From the NCBI GenBank assembly GCA_963803735.1, contig CAWDNV010000012.1:186001-250000 (forward strand): a stretch of 64,000 nucleotides of DNA, written 5' to 3'. Within the stretch, counting starts at the first letter, position 1. The number at the start of each line of letters is the position of its first letter. The stretch comes from Palsa-189 sp963803735 (GTDB taxonomy: Bacteria > Acidobacteriota > Terriglobia > Acidiferrales > UBA7541). Below are positions 35,161 through 44,717 of this stretch, piece by piece. The position numbers and the translations under genes were made by a program. The notes under the pieces were generated by a model. The model was given only the letters and a program-made list of their open reading frames with translations. It did not search any database and had not been told where the DNA came from.

Positions 35161-35733
35161 TTATCGGCCGAAAAGCCCGATGTAAGCAGCTTTGCCGATG
35201 ACGTGCCCATCCATCGCCTTCATCAGGTCCGCACGCGCGGATCCCGCCGGAATGTCGAGCTTGGTATCGAGCGCGAAGAACTCAAACGTGTAGTGGTGCG
35301 GCACGGCGCCTGGAGGCGGGCACGGTGGCTGGTAACCATTCACGCCGCGAACGTTTTTGCCCTGCGCGATGCCACCCGGTGCGGAGTCAGGTTTCACGTC
35401 GGCCATCAGCGAAGACGAGCTTGACGAAATATTCCAGACAAGCCAGTGGGTCACGTCGGTTGATGATTTCATCGGAGCGCCTTCGGGATCATGCATGACC
35501 AGGACGAAGCTCATCGCGCCCCCTGGCGGATTGCTCCAGCTCAGCGCCGGCGAGGTGGCGTTGGGGTCCGCGCATGAAAACTGCGTCGGGATTTTGCTCC
35601 CATCACTGAAGGCTGAACTCATGATTTTGAATTGAGAGGGCGGAGGCGCTTGTCCTTGCTGTGCTGCCGCGTTGCCCGCACCTGCGAGAACGAGAATTGT
35701 TACGACCGCGATTGAACGTAAAAGATTGCTCAT
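35161..35733 (-). CDS. Exported PEBP-family (YbhB/Raf-kinase-inhibitor-like) protein
   Basis: Start at ATG 35733 with GAGGAGG seven bases upstream; 190 aa. A signal peptide (VVTILVLAGAGNAAAQ) precedes the PEBP fold: FSCADPNATSPALSW, the DPEG/THW anion pocket in MHDPEGAPMKSSTDVTHWLV, GVNGYQPPCPPPG, and HHYTFEFFALDTKLD. A run of Ser residues sits after VWNIS. Bacterial PEBP proteins have no settled function; most are periplasmic or cytoplasmic ligand binders. It is divergent from the phosphoesterase gene at 35949. Confidence 0.92.
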   Translation of the reverse strand: MSNLLRSIAVVTILVLAGAGNAAAQQGQAPPPSQFKIMSSAFSDGSKIPTQFSCADPNATSPALSWSNPPGGAMSFVLVMHDPEGAPMKSSTDVTHWLVWNISSSSSSLMADVKPDSAPGGIAQGKNVRGVNGYQPPCPPPGAVPHHYTFEFFALDTKLDIPAGSARADLMKAMDGHVIGKAAYIGLFGR

Positions 35734-35948
35734 TTTCTTTCCTCCTCGATCTCCGTAGGTTTTAGCAGCAATTGGCACGCCGCGCAACGTCCTTATCGTG
35801 CCGATACCAGTCAGGTGATTCCAGTACGCCGCGCAGGATTGGATATGTCTCCGGGAATTTATCGGCGAGAAACGCAAGAGTAATCTTGAGGCGCTACGGT
35901 CGCCCTCGCTCAGTCTACCGAAACATTTTACCTAGGGAGGGCGAAAGT

Positions 35949-38024
35949 ATGGAGTTCAGAAAACCAGCAGCTAGAAGTATGTCTTTTAGTCTCGCGCTGA
36001 TCGCGCTGCTACAGTTCAGTCTTTTCGGTCCTGCCGTTGGAAACATCAATGCCGCCGACAATTCAAATAAGACGGTCACGCCCATCAAGCACGTGATTAT
36101 CATCGTCGGCGAAAACCGGAGCTTCGATCACATTTTTGCCAGTTACAAGCCCAAGGCAGGCGAGAGCGTAAACAATCTGCTTTCGGAAGGCATCATCAAG
36201 CAAGACGGCACGCCCGGGCCCAATTTCTCGCAAGCTCAGCAGGATACCGCAGACGTCACGGGCAGCCCCAATTTCCAGTTGAGCCCGGCGTCGAAAATGC
36301 CTTATTCGGTGCTTCCGGCTCCGCTCAACGGCGGGCCCACAAACGTTTGCACGGACAATGGCATGTGCAACTTGGGCGATGCCACGTCGAGTGAAGATGG
36401 TTTGTCTAGGCAGCCGGTTGACTACTATCAGTCTCTACTTACTGGTGGGACCGGACTCAGCGGAAAAGTACCTGATACGCGAATCTCCGGGGTGCACAGC
36501 TCTGCTCCCTATTCCAGCCTGAAAGGTCCCTTTCAGCTGACCAATTCGACCTCGTTTCCTTACACCTCGTATGCGGCTAGCCCAGTACATCGGTTCTATC
36601 AAATGTGGCAACAGGAGGATTGCAATGCGGCGCACGCCACGGTCGCGAATCCCAGCGGCTGCCTGGCGGATCTTTTCCCCTGGGTGGAAGTGACAGTCGG
36701 AGCAGGTACTAACGGCGCTCCCCAACCCGCCAATTTCAGCACCGATTACGCCCCTGGTAAAAAGACCACTGGTGAAGGATCGACCTCAATGGGTTTCTAC
36801 AACATGCTGCAGGGGGATGCACCTTACACGAAGGAACTGGCCGACAGCTATGCATTCAGCGACAACTATCACCAGCCGGCCATGGGCGGCACCGGACTCG
36901 ATAGCATCATTTTGGGTTTCGGCGATGCCATTTGGTTCAAGGATCAGAACGGAAATCTGGTGCCCCCGCACAACCAGAGTGTTCCTGGCTTCGGCGGACC
37001 GGTTGACGAAATCGAGAATCCGAACCCTGCCACCGGAACGAACAACTGGTATACGGAAGACGGCTACGGTGGATTTGGCAGTAGCGGCGCGTCGACGGGC
37101 GTCTATGGTGGCGGAAGCTATAGCAACTGCTCGGATCCTTCACAACCTGGAGTTGGACCTGTAGTGACCTATCTCAGCTCGCTCACTCCGCCAATCAAAC
37201 CGAACTGCGAACCGGGCCACTACTACCTGCTGAACAATTACAACCCTGGGTATTTTGGCGATGGGAGCAACGCCTATACAGATACCAATTCGAACAACAC
37301 TCCGTTTACGATTCCGCCCACTTCGCAACATAGCATTGCGGATGTCGTGCTCGAGGGCAACGTCTCCTGGAAGAGCTATAACGACCAGTGGGACCGGTAC
37401 CTCGGCGATAAGTATCAACTCAATTACGGCAAAGTCGGCCCGCGAAGCGATCAATACTGCAACATTTGCAACCCTTTCCAATATCAGACGCAAATTATGA
37501 CCAACGACGCCGTTCGCACGGCTCACATCTTCGACACCGACCAACTCTACCAGGACATCGCCAACGGAAAGTTGCCGGCCGTTTCCTTCGTGAAGCCAAG
37601 CGGCTGGGTCGATGGTCACCCGGCCTCTTCGAAATGGGACTTGTACGAGGGATTCGTGAGAAAGATTGTGCAGGCAGTACAAGCGAATCCAAGCCTATGG
37701 AGCAGCACCGCCATCTTCATCACCACCGATGAGGGTGGTGGTTACTACGATTCCGGGTATGTCCAGCCGCTGGACTTCTTCGGCGACGGCACACGCATTC
37801 CGCTGATCGTGGTTTCTCCGTACACGAAGCCGGGCCACATTTCTCATGCCTACGCTGACCACGTTTCGCTGCTGAAGTTTATCGAACGCAACTGGAATCT
37901 AGGCAAAATCAGCGGCCGCAGCCGGGATAACCTGCCTAACCCGACGACGGCGGCGGCGAGTGGTCCTTACGTTCCGACGAATAGTCCGGCCATCAGCGAT
38001 CTGTTCGATCTGTTCCAATTCTGA
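35949..38024 (+). CDS. Secreted phosphoesterase family protein (acid phosphatase/phospholipase C type)
   Basis: Start at ATG 35949 with AGGGAGGG upstream; 691 aa. A signal peptide (SLALIALLQFSLFGPAVG) precedes the alkaline-phosphatase-superfamily fold of the phosphoesterase family: HVIIIVGENRSFDHIFASY (metal and nucleophile region), DSYAFSDNYHQ, and the C-terminal ITTDEGGGYYDSGYVQPLDF, RIPLIVVSPYTKPGHISHAYADHVSLLKF. It could release phosphate from phospholipids or phosphomonoesters outside the cell. The middle ~300 residues are Gly/Asn rich and without clear motifs. It carries its own upstream region shared with the divergent PEBP gene. Confidence 0.87.
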   Translation: MEFRKPAARSMSFSLALIALLQFSLFGPAVGNINAADNSNKTVTPIKHVIIIVGENRSFDHIFASYKPKAGESVNNLLSEGIIKQDGTPGPNFSQAQQDTADVTGSPNFQLSPASKMPYSVLPAPLNGGPTNVCTDNGMCNLGDATSSEDGLSRQPVDYYQSLLTGGTGLSGKVPDTRISGVHSSAPYSSLKGPFQLTNSTSFPYTSYAASPVHRFYQMWQQEDCNAAHATVANPSGCLADLFPWVEVTVGAGTNGAPQPANFSTDYAPGKKTTGEGSTSMGFYNMLQGDAPYTKELADSYAFSDNYHQPAMGGTGLDSIILGFGDAIWFKDQNGNLVPPHNQSVPGFGGPVDEIENPNPATGTNNWYTEDGYGGFGSSGASTGVYGGGSYSNCSDPSQPGVGPVVTYLSSLTPPIKPNCEPGHYYLLNNYNPGYFGDGSNAYTDTNSNNTPFTIPPTSQHSIADVVLEGNVSWKSYNDQWDRYLGDKYQLNYGKVGPRSDQYCNICNPFQYQTQIMTNDAVRTAHIFDTDQLYQDIANGKLPAVSFVKPSGWVDGHPASSKWDLYEGFVRKIVQAVQANPSLWSSTAIFITTDEGGGYYDSGYVQPLDFFGDGTRIPLIVVSPYTKPGHISHAYADHVSLLKFIERNWNLGKISGRSRDNLPNPTTAAASGPYVPTNSPAISDLFDLFQF

Positions 38025-38070
38025 AGTGAAGTCTTAAAATCGATAGCTTTCTCAGGGAAGCTGCTGCGAA

Positions 38071-38110
38071 TGGGAGCGTCCCGCGCTTTTGAAAGCGCGG
38101 GACGCTCCCA
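38071..38110. repeat. REP-like perfect palindrome, possible bidirectional terminator
   Basis: Two perfectly complementary 19-base arms (38071-38089 and 38092-38110, core GGGAGCGTCCCGCGC) with a two-base centre. It lies between converging genes ending at 38024 and 38135. There is no T-run. The perfect symmetry and GC-rich arms resemble dispersed extragenic palindromes, but I see only this one copy in the window. Confidence 0.75.
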
Positions 38111-38134
38111 CATCTTAGTCGCTCATTTGAAAGG

Positions 38135-38884
38135 TTAGCCGCGCGTTGAGTTGTGCATGGCGCCATCCAACTCCGATTTTTCTTCCGCCCTTAACGGGCG
38201 CGATGCGCCTTTCGCCAGATCGCCCAGCGTGAGCGGTCCAATCGCTACGCGCACCAGCCGCAGCACTTCGACCCTAAGCTGTTCCAGCATGCGCCGGATG
38301 TGCCGGTTCTTTCCTTCGTCGAGCGTGATGGCCAGCCAGGTATTGCGATTGCCCTGCCGCAATGTACGTGCTTCCTTCACCCGCAAGAAATCGCCATTCG
38401 AAGCGCGCACGCCCTCCGCCAAGGCGTGCGCGAGCTCAGCGTCTCTAATCCCGGAAACCTGCACGTGATAGATTTTCGGCAGATGAGTTTCGGGAGCCAG
38501 CACCTGCGCAGCCCACTCCGAATCGTTCGTCAATAGCAACAATCCCTCGCTGGCCTTATCAAGCCGTCCCACCGGCGCAACCCACGGCAGGTTATTTCCC
38601 AGAGTCGCATAGAGAGTTGCATAGATTGTCGGGCGGCCCTTCTCGTCCGAAGCAGTCGTGACCAGGCCCCGCGGTTTATTCAGCATCAGATAAATCTTCT
38701 CTGCCGAATGAATCGACGCGCCGTTCACTTCAATTCGGTCGCGCCCGAGAAAGAGGGGGGCTTCGGGATTGCGCTTTATCGCGCCATTCACCCGCACTTG
38801 CCCGGAGCGGACTAGTTGCTGCGCCTGCGAACGGGAGCAATAGCCCAGTTTCGACAGTGCCCGCGCGAGTCCGACCGTACGCAA
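38135..38884 (-). CDS. Ribosomal RNA pseudouridine synthase (RsuA/RluB family)
   Basis: 249 aa from a TTG start at 38884. An N-terminal S4 RNA-binding domain (LARALSKLGYCSRSQAQQLVRSGQVRVNG) is followed by the synthase domain with YLMLNKPRGLVTTASDE, the catalytic Asp in PVGRLDKASEGLLLLTND, IYHVQVSG and ITLDEGKNRHIRRMLEQL. It isomerises a specific uridine in rRNA. The target (16S or 23S) cannot be fixed from sequence, though length and motifs favour the RluB/RsuA group. It begins 13 bp after the DUF72 gene's stop, so the two are likely one operon. Confidence 0.92.
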   Translation of the reverse strand: MRTVGLARALSKLGYCSRSQAQQLVRSGQVRVNGAIKRNPEAPLFLGRDRIEVNGASIHSAEKIYLMLNKPRGLVTTASDEKGRPTIYATLYATLGNNLPWVAPVGRLDKASEGLLLLTNDSEWAAQVLAPETHLPKIYHVQVSGIRDAELAHALAEGVRASNGDFLRVKEARTLRQGNRNTWLAITLDEGKNRHIRRMLEQLRVEVLRLVRVAIGPLTLGDLAKGASRPLRAEEKSELDGAMHNSTRG

Positions 38885-38896
38885 TGAGCTTCTCTC

Positions 38897-39793
38897 TTAG
38901 TCGCTGGTGAGCTGCTTCAATTCCGGGTAGTGCGAAACGAGCGTGGGGGGCGCTTGCACTTTTCTGCCTTCGAGCATGGAAATAAGTTCGAGCGCATTGA
39001 CCGCCGCTTTGCCCAGGTTGTGATTATTGGCGACGACATAAGTCGTTTCCGTTTTGCCGGCAACTTCCACTGCACGGTCTTTCCACTTGGCTAATTCTTC
39101 GGCCGAGTAAAGATAATCATAGCGGTCGCGCACGTTCGTTTCCGCGAACCACTGTTTATAATTGCGGCCGTGCAGGCGAATGTAGCCCACAACCGAGGTC
39201 GCATGCGCCGAAGGGCGAACCGCGCGGCCAAGCAGCGGCTGGTCAATGTTACAAAGGCCCACCTGCAACCCTTGAAGCCAGCCGAGAATGTTGGGCTGGT
39301 TCCAACTGGCATGACGAATCTCCAGCACCAGGGGATAGCTGCGAAACTTCCGCACTAATTGCTCGACATAAGCGCGATTCTCATCCGTGTATTTGAACGA
39401 GATCGGAAATTGCGCGAGCAGGGCCCCCAATATGTTTTCCGCCGCAAGGGCATCGTATCCGGCCTTGGCGTCCTGTTCGTCTGAGTCGCCAGGCCGAATC
39501 GTTTTCGCCGAGGTCGACTCGATCACGGCGTTAGGGGAGTGGGTGAACGCGCGGTTCAGTTTTGCCGTAAACCTGAAGTTCGGATTGGTGCCGGCGGCCA
39601 TCCGGCACCATTCTTTCGCCACGGCAGGTTTGATGTGGCCGTAAAACGAGGTGTTGATCTCGATCAGATCGAAAAACTGCGCCAGGTATCCAACTCGGCC
39701 GTTCGCTTTCAGGGACGGCGGATAGACGATTCCTTGCCAATCCTTATACGCCCAGCCCGCCACACCAACCTTGATGTTGCCGCGTGCGTCCAC
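38897..39793 (-). CDS. DUF72 (YecE-like) protein
   Basis: 298 aa. The DUF72 TIM-barrel signature is clear: KVGVAGWAYKDWQGIVYPP at the N-terminus, LIEINTSFYGHIKPAVAKEW, FRFTAKLNRAFTH, LGALLAQFPISFKYT, VLEIRHASWNQPN, GYIRLHGRNYKQWF and a late NNHNLGKAAVNALEL. The family is widespread; its biochemical role is unsettled. It is upstream of the pseudouridine synthase on the same strand. Confidence 0.92.
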   Translation of the reverse strand: MDARGNIKVGVAGWAYKDWQGIVYPPSLKANGRVGYLAQFFDLIEINTSFYGHIKPAVAKEWCRMAAGTNPNFRFTAKLNRAFTHSPNAVIESTSAKTIRPGDSDEQDAKAGYDALAAENILGALLAQFPISFKYTDENRAYVEQLVRKFRSYPLVLEIRHASWNQPNILGWLQGLQVGLCNIDQPLLGRAVRPSAHATSVVGYIRLHGRNYKQWFAETNVRDRYDYLYSAEELAKWKDRAVEVAGKTETTYVVANNHNLGKAAVNALELISMLEGRKVQAPPTLVSHYPELKQLTSD

Positions 39794-39832
39794 TAGACCG
39801 CACCGAACGTATTCGATTGAGAGGGGCGCGCC

Positions 39833-40483
39833 TTACGGCACCGACCAGAGCACTTTGCGTTGCTTGCCGTAAAGCACGATGGAAGCAGCAGAAGTCTGTT
39901 TGGCTTGGCCATTCTTGGCCACAACGCCACTGCCGATGCTCGTCGTAAAGCCATCTTTGTCCGAAAGTTCTAGTGTAGTGCCTTCGGGGGCCACACCCAT
40001 ATGCAACTGAATGTCGGCTCGCTCGCCGGTCAAGGCAAGTTGCGGTCCCGCATGTTCCAGTACGCTGAGCGCCACCGAAGCATGGTGTTGTGGATCAGAT
40101 AGCAACAGCATAGGTCCGCCGGGAGCGTCGGAATTGAGCGCCAGCGTGACCAGCGCAGATCCGTTTTCATCTTTGAATTTTAAGCTTGGCGTCGATCCCG
40201 TCAGGCCCAACTCGGCGCGCACATGCCCGTTCGAATCTTTCAGTATGAAAGCTTGCGCTTCAACTGCCGTCGGTCCGGTTGGCGCAGGTGCCGGAGCGGC
40301 CGCGCGGGGTTTGGGCTTCTGGCTGCTCGTTGAGGTCGGGGGCTTTTGCTTCGTTTGCGCCATCAACCCCACGGAGGCAATCGCCAGCACGAACGCCAGT
40401 GCGCCCTGCTTGAGTCTTCGGTTCTGTTTTTCCAGCCGTTCCACTCGCGATAAAAGTGCGCCAAGCTCCCTATTTTCGGTCAA
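39833..40483 (-). CDS. Membrane-anchored protein with coiled coil, unknown function
   Basis: Start taken at TTG 40483 because GGAGG lies six bases upstream; 216 aa. Residues ~8-27 are a short coiled coil (LLSRVERLEKQNRRLKQG) before a single membrane segment (ALAFVLAIASVGLMAQ). A Pro/Ala/Lys-rich linker follows, then a beta-repeat domain with recurring xxxLKDxNGxxRAELGL-like units (FILKDSNGHVRAELGL, LKFKDENGSALVTLAL, LELSDKDGFTTSIG). The C-terminal domain is expected in the periplasm. No enzyme motif is present and I know no function. Confidence 0.7.
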   Translation of the reverse strand: MTENRELGALLSRVERLEKQNRRLKQGALAFVLAIASVGLMAQTKQKPPTSTSSQKPKPRAAAPAPAPTGPTAVEAQAFILKDSNGHVRAELGLTGSTPSLKFKDENGSALVTLALNSDAPGGPMLLLSDPQHHASVALSVLEHAGPQLALTGERADIQLHMGVAPEGTTLELSDKDGFTTSIGSGVVAKNGQAKQTSAASIVLYGKQRKVLWSVP

Positions 40484-40717
40484 GTTTTCCTCCACTCGAT
40501 CGTTGGTGATTCTAGCGGCACATAATCGGAAAAAAACAAAATCGTTGTTCTTATGTAACCTGCGAAATACTCCCAATAACCGATTGGTGTACATCGGCTG
40601 TCGGAGTTCTCCTGTAAGTTTTGATTCTGCAGAGGCTCAGTTGGCGACCTTCGGCGGGAGGATGACATTGCCCGGAGGAACATGACACAATGGCGGCTGA
40701 TCTGACCGAGGAGAAGT

Positions 40718-42253
40718 TTGCGCACGAGCCTGGAAGTCGCGATTACGCTGGCGCCCTTCGCGGTGCTCTTTTCAGCATTCCTTATTTTCAAATGGGATGC
40801 CGTCCAGGCAGTTACCTCGGCTTGGATAGTCGAGCTAGCGATTGCGTTCGGCTACTACCACATGACGGCGCTGCGGGCCATCGAGGCTTCGCTTTGGGGC
40901 AATCTCTCCATGTGGGCGGGCTTTTTGGTGCTCTATACGGGTCAGATTTTCGGCCAGGCCTATAGGAATACCGGGCTGCTGGAGATCCTGCTGGAATCGG
41001 TGCAATCGATTGTTCCCAGTTGGGATCAGCAAGGACGCGCCATCGCTCTCGTCACCGTGGTGGGCGGTTTTATCTCCGCGTTCAATGGCTTTGCGACGTA
41101 TCCAGTGACGATTCCCGGGCTCGTCGACCTCGGTTTTGACGGGCTTTCCGCTTGCGCCAGCTACCTTGTCTACTTCTCTTGGACACTGCCGTTTAATAGC
41201 CTTTTCATCGCGCCGACCATTTCAAATGCAGCCAGCGGCGTTCCGATTGTAGAGATCGTGCGCAGCGCGGGCTTGCTGAGCATTCCGCTCATATTTCTTT
41301 CGCTGCTCGGCTTTCTGAAGATTCTGGGATTCCGCTTCTTCGAATGGGAAACCCAGGTGCTGCTTTGGTCGATGGGACTGGGCAACGCCGTAGCTATTAT
41401 TTTGTTTACGCAGATCTGGCCGGCTTACTACCTCTTGACCCTGGTTACAGGCGCAGCTATCTCCTTGGGAACAGTTTACCTCTATGGGCGTCTCACCGTC
41501 AGGCAGAGCGTCCAGAGTGTCGTCGGTGCCGCACGGCCGGAAGCCTTGCGCTCTTCGTTTCCCGCAACGATGCGATTTCGCGCGTATGGTCCGTTGCTGT
41601 TGGGCATTCTGTTTGTCCTTCTCACCAAATTTCCCTCAGTTGAACACGCGCTCTCGCACGTGGAGTTTGGAGTCGCTGCCTGGGGTTATCGGCGCTTTAC
41701 GATCAACATCTTTACTTCCGCCGGATTCTTTATCCTGGTGACCTCGCTGGTAGCCTACCTTTTTGCCTGCAAGCGCGCCAATTTCGCGAAAGACTTGCTC
41801 ACGGCGACTCGGCGAAGCCGTGCTCCTTTGACCACTCTCCTTGTCGGCAGCGCCACGGTTTATCTGATGGTGGACGCGGGGCAGATCGCGCAGCTCGGTA
41901 AAGTGCTCTCGAGTGGCGGCAAGCTGATCTACGCTTCGCTCTATCCAGCCGTCGCTTTTCTGGGGGGCATGGCTTTCGGTCAAGGGCTGCCGGGCGACTT
42001 TCTGTTGTCGCGGATGCAGGTACCCATTGCGCCGCTGCTGGGTATTCCGCTCACGTTGCTCGTGGGAATTGTTACCGTGGTCACTATGGGCCCGCCTAAC
42101 GCGCTTAAGCCCACGCAAATCTCTTACGCTGCGTCGCTTGCCAACGTAAAAGGTAAAGACGGCGAAATTTTCCGCATTTGCCTGCCATGGCAGATTCTGC
42201 AGCTCGTCGTAACCGCCATCCTCGCGGTAATCCTCGTGTTTTTTTGGAAATAG
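40718..42253 (+). CDS. LctP-family (L-lactate permease-like) transporter
   Basis: 511 aa from TTG 40718, with GAGGAG a few bases upstream. It is hydrophobic throughout, with about 12-13 membrane segments. The segment VVGGFISAFNGFATYPVTIPGLVDLGFDGL corresponds to the conserved LctP loop GAFLEGAAGFGAPVAI and its surrounding, and MGPPNALKPTQISYAASLANVKGKDGEIFRICLPW to the C-terminal part. LctP proteins import lactate or glycolate with protons. The divergent core (FNGFATYP for EGAAGFGAP) suggests another carboxylate. It is followed five bases later by a UbiD-type decarboxylase gene, so the cargo may be the decarboxylase substrate. Confidence 0.8.
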   Translation: MRTSLEVAITLAPFAVLFSAFLIFKWDAVQAVTSAWIVELAIAFGYYHMTALRAIEASLWGNLSMWAGFLVLYTGQIFGQAYRNTGLLEILLESVQSIVPSWDQQGRAIALVTVVGGFISAFNGFATYPVTIPGLVDLGFDGLSACASYLVYFSWTLPFNSLFIAPTISNAASGVPIVEIVRSAGLLSIPLIFLSLLGFLKILGFRFFEWETQVLLWSMGLGNAVAIILFTQIWPAYYLLTLVTGAAISLGTVYLYGRLTVRQSVQSVVGAARPEALRSSFPATMRFRAYGPLLLGILFVLLTKFPSVEHALSHVEFGVAAWGYRRFTINIFTSAGFFILVTSLVAYLFACKRANFAKDLLTATRRSRAPLTTLLVGSATVYLMVDAGQIAQLGKVLSSGGKLIYASLYPAVAFLGGMAFGQGLPGDFLLSRMQVPIAPLLGIPLTLLVGIVTVVTMGPPNALKPTQISYAASLANVKGKDGEIFRICLPWQILQLVVTAILAVILVFFWK

Positions 42254-42258
42254 CAGGC

Positions 42259-43893
42259 GTGAGCGGACCAAGCCTCGATTTTCAGACTCATCTGGCGGCC
42301 CTGGAAGCGAATGGGCTGCTCGTGCGTGTCGACAGGCCAATCAATAAAGACACGGAACTCCATCCGCTGGTTCGTTGGCAATTCCTGGGAGGCGTGCCCG
42401 AAGACGAGCGCCGCGCATTTCTCTTTACCAACGTGGTTGACTCGCGCGGTCGGCGCTACGACATTCCCGTGGCCGTTGGTGCGCTGGCAGCCTCGGCCAA
42501 AATCTACGCGCTCGGCATGGGTCGAGCCGTCGACGAAATTGGCGCCGCCTGGACGCACGCGATCGCCAATCCCATCCCTCCCGTCGTGGTCGGTTCGCCA
42601 CGATGCCAGGAGGCCATCATCACCGGCGACGATCTTCGTTGCCCAGATGGCGGCCTGGCGCGGCTGCCGGTTCCCATCTCCACTCCGGGATTCGACTCCG
42701 CTCCATATCTCACCGCGACCCTTTGCATCACGCGCGATCCTGAGACAGGCGTGCGTAATATGGGCACTTATCGCGGGCAGCTCAAAAAGTCCGACCGGCT
42801 CGGCGTGCGCATGTCTGCCCGAATTGGCGGTGCAGGCGGCTATCTGCATTGGCAGAAATATCGCGTGCGCGGCGAGCCGATGCCGTGCGCCATCGTGATT
42901 GGCTGCGCACCCGTCGTCGTTTTCACCGGGCCGCAGAAGCTTCCCATAAATCAAGACGAGATGGGCGTGGCCGGAGCGCTTGCAGGCGCACCGATCCGGA
43001 TCGCCAAATGCGCGACTATCGATCTCGAAGTGCCCGCTGATGCCGAAATCGTGATCGAGGGGCTGATTGATACTGATCTCCTCGAGCCCGAAGGGCCCTT
43101 CGGGGAAAGCAACGGCTACGTCGCGCTCGAAGACTACAACATGTCCATGCAGGTCACGGCGATCACGCATCGGCGTTCTCCCATTTTCGTCTCCATCATC
43201 AGCCAGGTGACGCCGAGCGAATCGAGCATGATCAAAAAAGTCGCCTACGAACCCCTTTTTCTGGCGCACTTGCGAGAGCATTTATCGATCAAAGGTATTC
43301 GCCGCGTAGTCATGCATGAGCCGCTGAGCAACGTGCGGCCGGTAATTTTTCTGCAATTCGCGAACGGCACGCCGCGCACCGAAGTCTGGCGAGGCCTGCA
43401 GGGCGCGGCAGCTCTGCGCGCCGATTGCGGGAAGATCGTAGTCGCGGTGAGCGAAGATATCGAGCCGTCCAATACGGACGCGGTGCTGTGGTCGCTGGCG
43501 TATCGTTCAAATCCCCAAGACGACGTACACATCGAGCCTTACCGCTCCATCGGCCACGCGCCCAAATCGGGACTGCAGACTGTGGATTCCACGATGCTCA
43601 TCGACGCGACGCTGAAATATCCCATGCCGCCGCTGGCCCTGCCGAAGCGCGAATTTATGGAACGGGCGCTCGACATTTGGAAGCAATTGGAGTTGCCGGC
43701 GCTGCGCGTGCAGCAGCCCTGGCACGGCTATTCATTGGGAGATTGGAGCGAAGCTTGGGACGCGTTCGCCTCCAATGCCGTCTCCGGCGAGTGGCAGAAA
43801 AACGGCCTGAACACATTTCCGCGCCGCCACGGCGATCTCACTCCGGAAACTCCCGTCCGCAAGGTCGAAGGTCCGCCGAAGTCCCAAACCTAA
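42259..43893 (+). CDS. UbiD-family (prenyl-FMN) decarboxylase
   Basis: Start at GTG 42259, five bases after the permease stop; 544 aa. UbiD-type motifs: an N-terminal FQTHLAALEANGLLVRVDRPINKDTELHPLVRW, IPPVVVGSPRCQEAIITG, FTGPQKLPINQDEMGVAGALAGAPIRI, ECATID-like VEVPADAEIVIEGLID, and EPEGPFGESNGYVALEDY. The family removes carboxyl groups from aromatic, heteroaromatic or unsaturated acids using prenylated FMN supplied by a UbiX enzyme, not seen here. Context (permease, enol-lactonase-like hydrolase, Mo hydroxylase) points to catabolism rather than ubiquinone synthesis. Its 3' end overlaps the converging hydrolase gene by four bases. Confidence 0.9.
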   Translation: MSGPSLDFQTHLAALEANGLLVRVDRPINKDTELHPLVRWQFLGGVPEDERRAFLFTNVVDSRGRRYDIPVAVGALAASAKIYALGMGRAVDEIGAAWTHAIANPIPPVVVGSPRCQEAIITGDDLRCPDGGLARLPVPISTPGFDSAPYLTATLCITRDPETGVRNMGTYRGQLKKSDRLGVRMSARIGGAGGYLHWQKYRVRGEPMPCAIVIGCAPVVVFTGPQKLPINQDEMGVAGALAGAPIRIAKCATIDLEVPADAEIVIEGLIDTDLLEPEGPFGESNGYVALEDYNMSMQVTAITHRRSPIFVSIISQVTPSESSMIKKVAYEPLFLAHLREHLSIKGIRRVVMHEPLSNVRPVIFLQFANGTPRTEVWRGLQGAAALRADCGKIVVAVSEDIEPSNTDAVLWSLAYRSNPQDDVHIEPYRSIGHAPKSGLQTVDSTMLIDATLKYPMPPLALPKREFMERALDIWKQLELPALRVQQPWHGYSLGDWSEAWDAFASNAVSGEWQKNGLNTFPRRHGDLTPETPVRKVEGPPKSQT

Positions 43894-44717
43894 TCGGCCG
43901 AAACGGCGGCCGGTTTGCCAAGTAGATCGCCCAGAAACGCGGCGATCTCCTTGGGGCATTCTACGGGCGTGGTATGGCGCGCGCCGGGAATCACTGTAAC
44001 GGTCGAATTTGGGATGCTTTCGTGTAGCTGCTGAGCCATAGCCACAGGCGTTGCGTAATCGTCTTCTCCCACGATGACCGATGCCGGCATCCGGAATCCG
44101 CGCACGGCGTTGCGCAGATCGGCGTTTCCCAGCATTTCGCAGGTCGCCGCATAGCAAGCTGCGTCATTGGCCAGAAAAATTTGTGTCATCTCTTCTGCAA
44201 TTTCCGGATGCGATTTGCGGAAACCATCGCTGAACCAGCGGCTCAGCTGAAAATCCACCATCGAGGGAAACCCGGCTTCGGCAGGCCTCGCACCACGCGC
44301 TTTCCAATCCTTTGGCGCGTTCGCCCCGTACCAGGCAGTGGTGTCGATCAATGCCAACGTCCGAACCCTCTGGGGATATGCCCCTGCAAACGCCTGCGCT
44401 ACGCAGCCGCCCATCGAGCACCCAGCGATGTTGGTGGAGGACCAGCCAACGGAGTCAAGCAGCGCGGCGAGATCATCGGCAAAAAGTTCCACACTGTAGG
44501 GGCCGGATCGCCGTTCGGAGTGCCCGTGCCCGCGGCAATCGTAAATAAGAATTTCGGCACTCCCGGAGAGTTCCTTCGCAACTTCGCTCCACATCGCCCC
44601 ACTGAGAGCGAGCGAATGAATCAGTGTCAGGCGGGGCTTTCCGGGATTTGCATAAATGCGATAGGAAATTCGACATCCGTCTTTCCCGCGCGCGATTGCC
44701 TTGGCTTCGGCCATCAA
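43890..44717 (-). CDS. Alpha/beta hydrolase, 3-oxoadipate enol-lactonase-like
   Basis: 275 aa from ATG 44717 (MMAEAK; second ATG at 44714). Alpha/beta-hydrolase landmarks: LTLIHSLALSGAMW (oxyanion region in the PcaD style), IYDCRGHGHSE, the nucleophile elbow AGCSMGGCVAQAFA, the acid in VIVGEDDYATP and the His in IPGARHTTPVE. The HSLALSG motif matches beta-ketoadipate enol-lactonases, which open the lactone in protocatechuate/catechol breakdown; other ring-opening hydrolases in the family look alike. It is on the strand opposite to the decarboxylase and the CoxG-like gene. Confidence 0.85.
   Translation of the reverse strand: MMAEAKAIARGKDGCRISYRIYANPGKPRLTLIHSLALSGAMWSEVAKELSGSAEILIYDCRGHGHSERRSGPYSVELFADDLAALLDSVGWSSTNIAGCSMGGCVAQAFAGAYPQRVRTLALIDTTAWYGANAPKDWKARGARPAEAGFPSMVDFQLSRWFSDGFRKSHPEIAEEMTQIFLANDAACYAATCEMLGNADLRNAVRGFRMPASVIVGEDDYATPVAMAQQLHESIPNSTVTVIPGARHTTPVECPKEIAAFLGDLLGKPAAVSAD

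Noticed and set aside
42124..43281. Minus-strand frame of about 385 codons inside the UbiD-type gene
   Set aside because: Shadow of the decarboxylase, without motifs or a ribosome site.
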